From positions 1 to 7,624 of the forward strand of contig JAFXBO010000123.1 of assembly GCA_017521775.1 (NCBI GenBank): a stretch of DNA of 7,624 nucleotides, in the 5' to 3' direction. The position numbers were made by a program, and so were the translations under genes. The notes beneath the pieces are model-generated. The model did no database searches. It saw only the letters and a program-made list of their open reading frames with translations, and was not told the DNA's origin. Source of the DNA: Clostridia bacterium. GTDB lineage: Bacteria > Bacillota > Clostridia > UBA1381. Shown piece by piece: positions 6,830-7,624 of this stretch. Every line of letters starts with the position of its first letter. Position 1 is the first letter of the stretch.

Positions 6830-7375
6830 TTATCCCAAAATCTTTTGAACTGCATATACATAACCTATATTGCAGCAGAACTCATTGAAGAAAGAGGTCA
6901 AACCATAGGCATCCACTATATATCTAAACCTATCCCCAATCCAACTTTCACCACTGCGCACTAATTTCAGCATTCTCCAAATGTCATAACCATCTTTGAA
7001 GAAAATAAATTCTCTAAGGGTCAAAAAGGTATCTACAAAATACTCAGTATCTGCATCCTCAATGATAGGCATTTCAAAGTCAGCAGTATCTTCAATATCA
7101 CAAACACCCTCACAACCTGCCTCTGCTTCTTCCTCTGACAACAGACTCACTTTTTTATAAGAGGAGTTAAACTCATAAGTATCTCTATGCTCTTTTTGCT
7201 TTCCCAAATTAGCCAACTCATTCAGATTAACCTTATTCACATTTCCCGCTGCAACATTGAAAAAGGCATCTGAAACATACTCCCGATTGTAGTCATTTAT
7301 TTGCTGCACAATCTCTGCAACTCTTTTTACTTTCTCTTTACTATCTATGCCACTATTTACTGATAATGTAATCAT
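6830..7375 (-). CDS. Hypothetical protein, 181 residues
   Basis: I do not recognise this protein. The ATG at 7375 has a GGAAGG-type ribosome site in the 16-base gap after the preceding gene, so the two are probably co-transcribed. There is no signal peptide or clear membrane helix. The N-terminal third (about 10-62) looks helical and polar. The middle (80-111) is strongly acidic (SEEEAEAGCEGVCDIED and onward), probably a flexible linker, and holds C88 and C92 spaced as CxxxC. The C-terminal part (about 112-181) is aromatic-rich and helical (FVDTFLTLREFIFFKDGYD, DRFRYIVDAYG) with an adjacent cysteine pair at 167-168, and looks like a small folded domain. A two-domain cytoplasmic accessory protein of a mobile element is a guess from context. 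Confidence 0.75.
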   Translation of the reverse strand: MITLSVNSGIDSKEKVKRVAEIVQQINDYNREYVSDAFFNVAAGNVNKVNLNELANLGKQKEHRDTYEFNSSYKKVSLLSEEEAEAGCEGVCDIEDTADFEMPIIEDADTEYFVDTFLTLREFIFFKDGYDIWRMLKLVRSGESWIGDRFRYIVDAYGLTSFFNEFCCNIGYVYAVQKILG

Positions 7376-7391
7376 GCTCTACCTTCCTTTC

Positions 7392-7624
7392 TTATGATGC
7401 AAGCACTTCTTCTACGGTGCTTGTCTTAAAAATTTCTTGCCAATACTCTTTATAGCTTTCATGCCTCATTCTGAGGTCAATCTTATTTATGTTATAAGAC
7501 TGTTCCACAAACCGCCAGAAAGAACCTAAGTCATAAGAACACACCATTTGCTTTACAATAGGGTCTTTTGCTTTTGCCCTCAAGCAATTATCTCTACGAG
7601 TTACCAGTTGAAGATTAGACAAGT
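7392..7624 (-). CDS. Hypothetical protein, 5' end at or beyond the window edge
   Basis: The frame is open to the right edge of the window and ends in TAA at 7394-7392 after EEVLAS. The only start-like codon near the edge is a TTG at 7622-7620 with no room to see a ribosome site, so the true start probably lies outside. The visible 76 residues are polar and charged (VTRRDNCLRAKAKDP near the N-terminus, DLRMRHESYKEYWQEIF at about 49-65), with no membrane segment or known motif. It precedes the 181-residue hypothetical gene by 16 bases. I cannot assign a function. Confidence 0.6.
   Translation of the reverse strand, partial: LSNLQLVTRRDNCLRAKAKDPIVKQMVCSYDLGSFWRFVEQSYNINKIDLRMRHESYKEYWQEIFKTSTVEEVLAS

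Noticed and set aside
1..7624. CRISPR arrays, tRNA or rRNA genes, insertion sequences
   Set aside because: No spaced repeat series, cloverleaf-like segments, conserved rRNA stretches, transposase frames or terminal inverted repeats were seen on reading both strands.

Overview
The window is 7.6 kb of fairly AT-rich DNA in which every credible gene lies on the minus strand, so the biological reading order runs from the right end to the left end. SLH-domain cell-wall anchoring, strong AGGAGG-type ribosome binding sites, a signal peptidase of the Ser/His (SipW-like) class and a DUF4314-like protein point to a Gram-positive member of the Bacillota, most likely class Clostridia. The DUF4314-like gene and a tandem ribbon-helix-helix protein are typical of plasmid, phage or conjugative-element accessory DNA. 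No integrase, relaxase, replication gene or attachment site is visible, so the mobile-element assignment is inference.

Right part (about 7624 to 6519): three small cytoplasmic-looking genes. The first is a fragment open to the window edge and the second is an unrecognised 181-residue protein 16 bases behind it. The third is a 70-residue DUF4314-like protein that may have its own weak promoter. This block ends in a strong intrinsic terminator (perfect 14-bp stem) whose stem overlaps the DUF4314-like stop codon.

Middle and left part (about 6518 to 1): a tightly packed four-gene unit. In order it encodes (1) a 99-residue protein that reads as two ribbon-helix-helix (RHH) units in one chain, with a 7-bp direct repeat just upstream as a candidate operator; (2) a 181-residue membrane-bound SipW-like signal peptidase; (3) a 509-residue secreted protein with three SLH domains, whose start codon overlaps the peptidase stop codon as ATGA; and (4) a secreted protein of at least 1324 residues that runs off the left edge and carries an isolated Cys/His cluster. 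The ribosome binding site of gene 4 begins at the base after the stop codon of gene 3.

Working model (inference): the RHH protein regulates the unit, the peptidase processes one or both exported products, the SLH protein holds to secondary cell-wall polymer, and the giant protein is displayed or released at the surface. This resembles, in logic only, the SipW-TasA arrangement of bacilli. I cannot name the giant protein and consider the whole four-gene module the most interesting object here.
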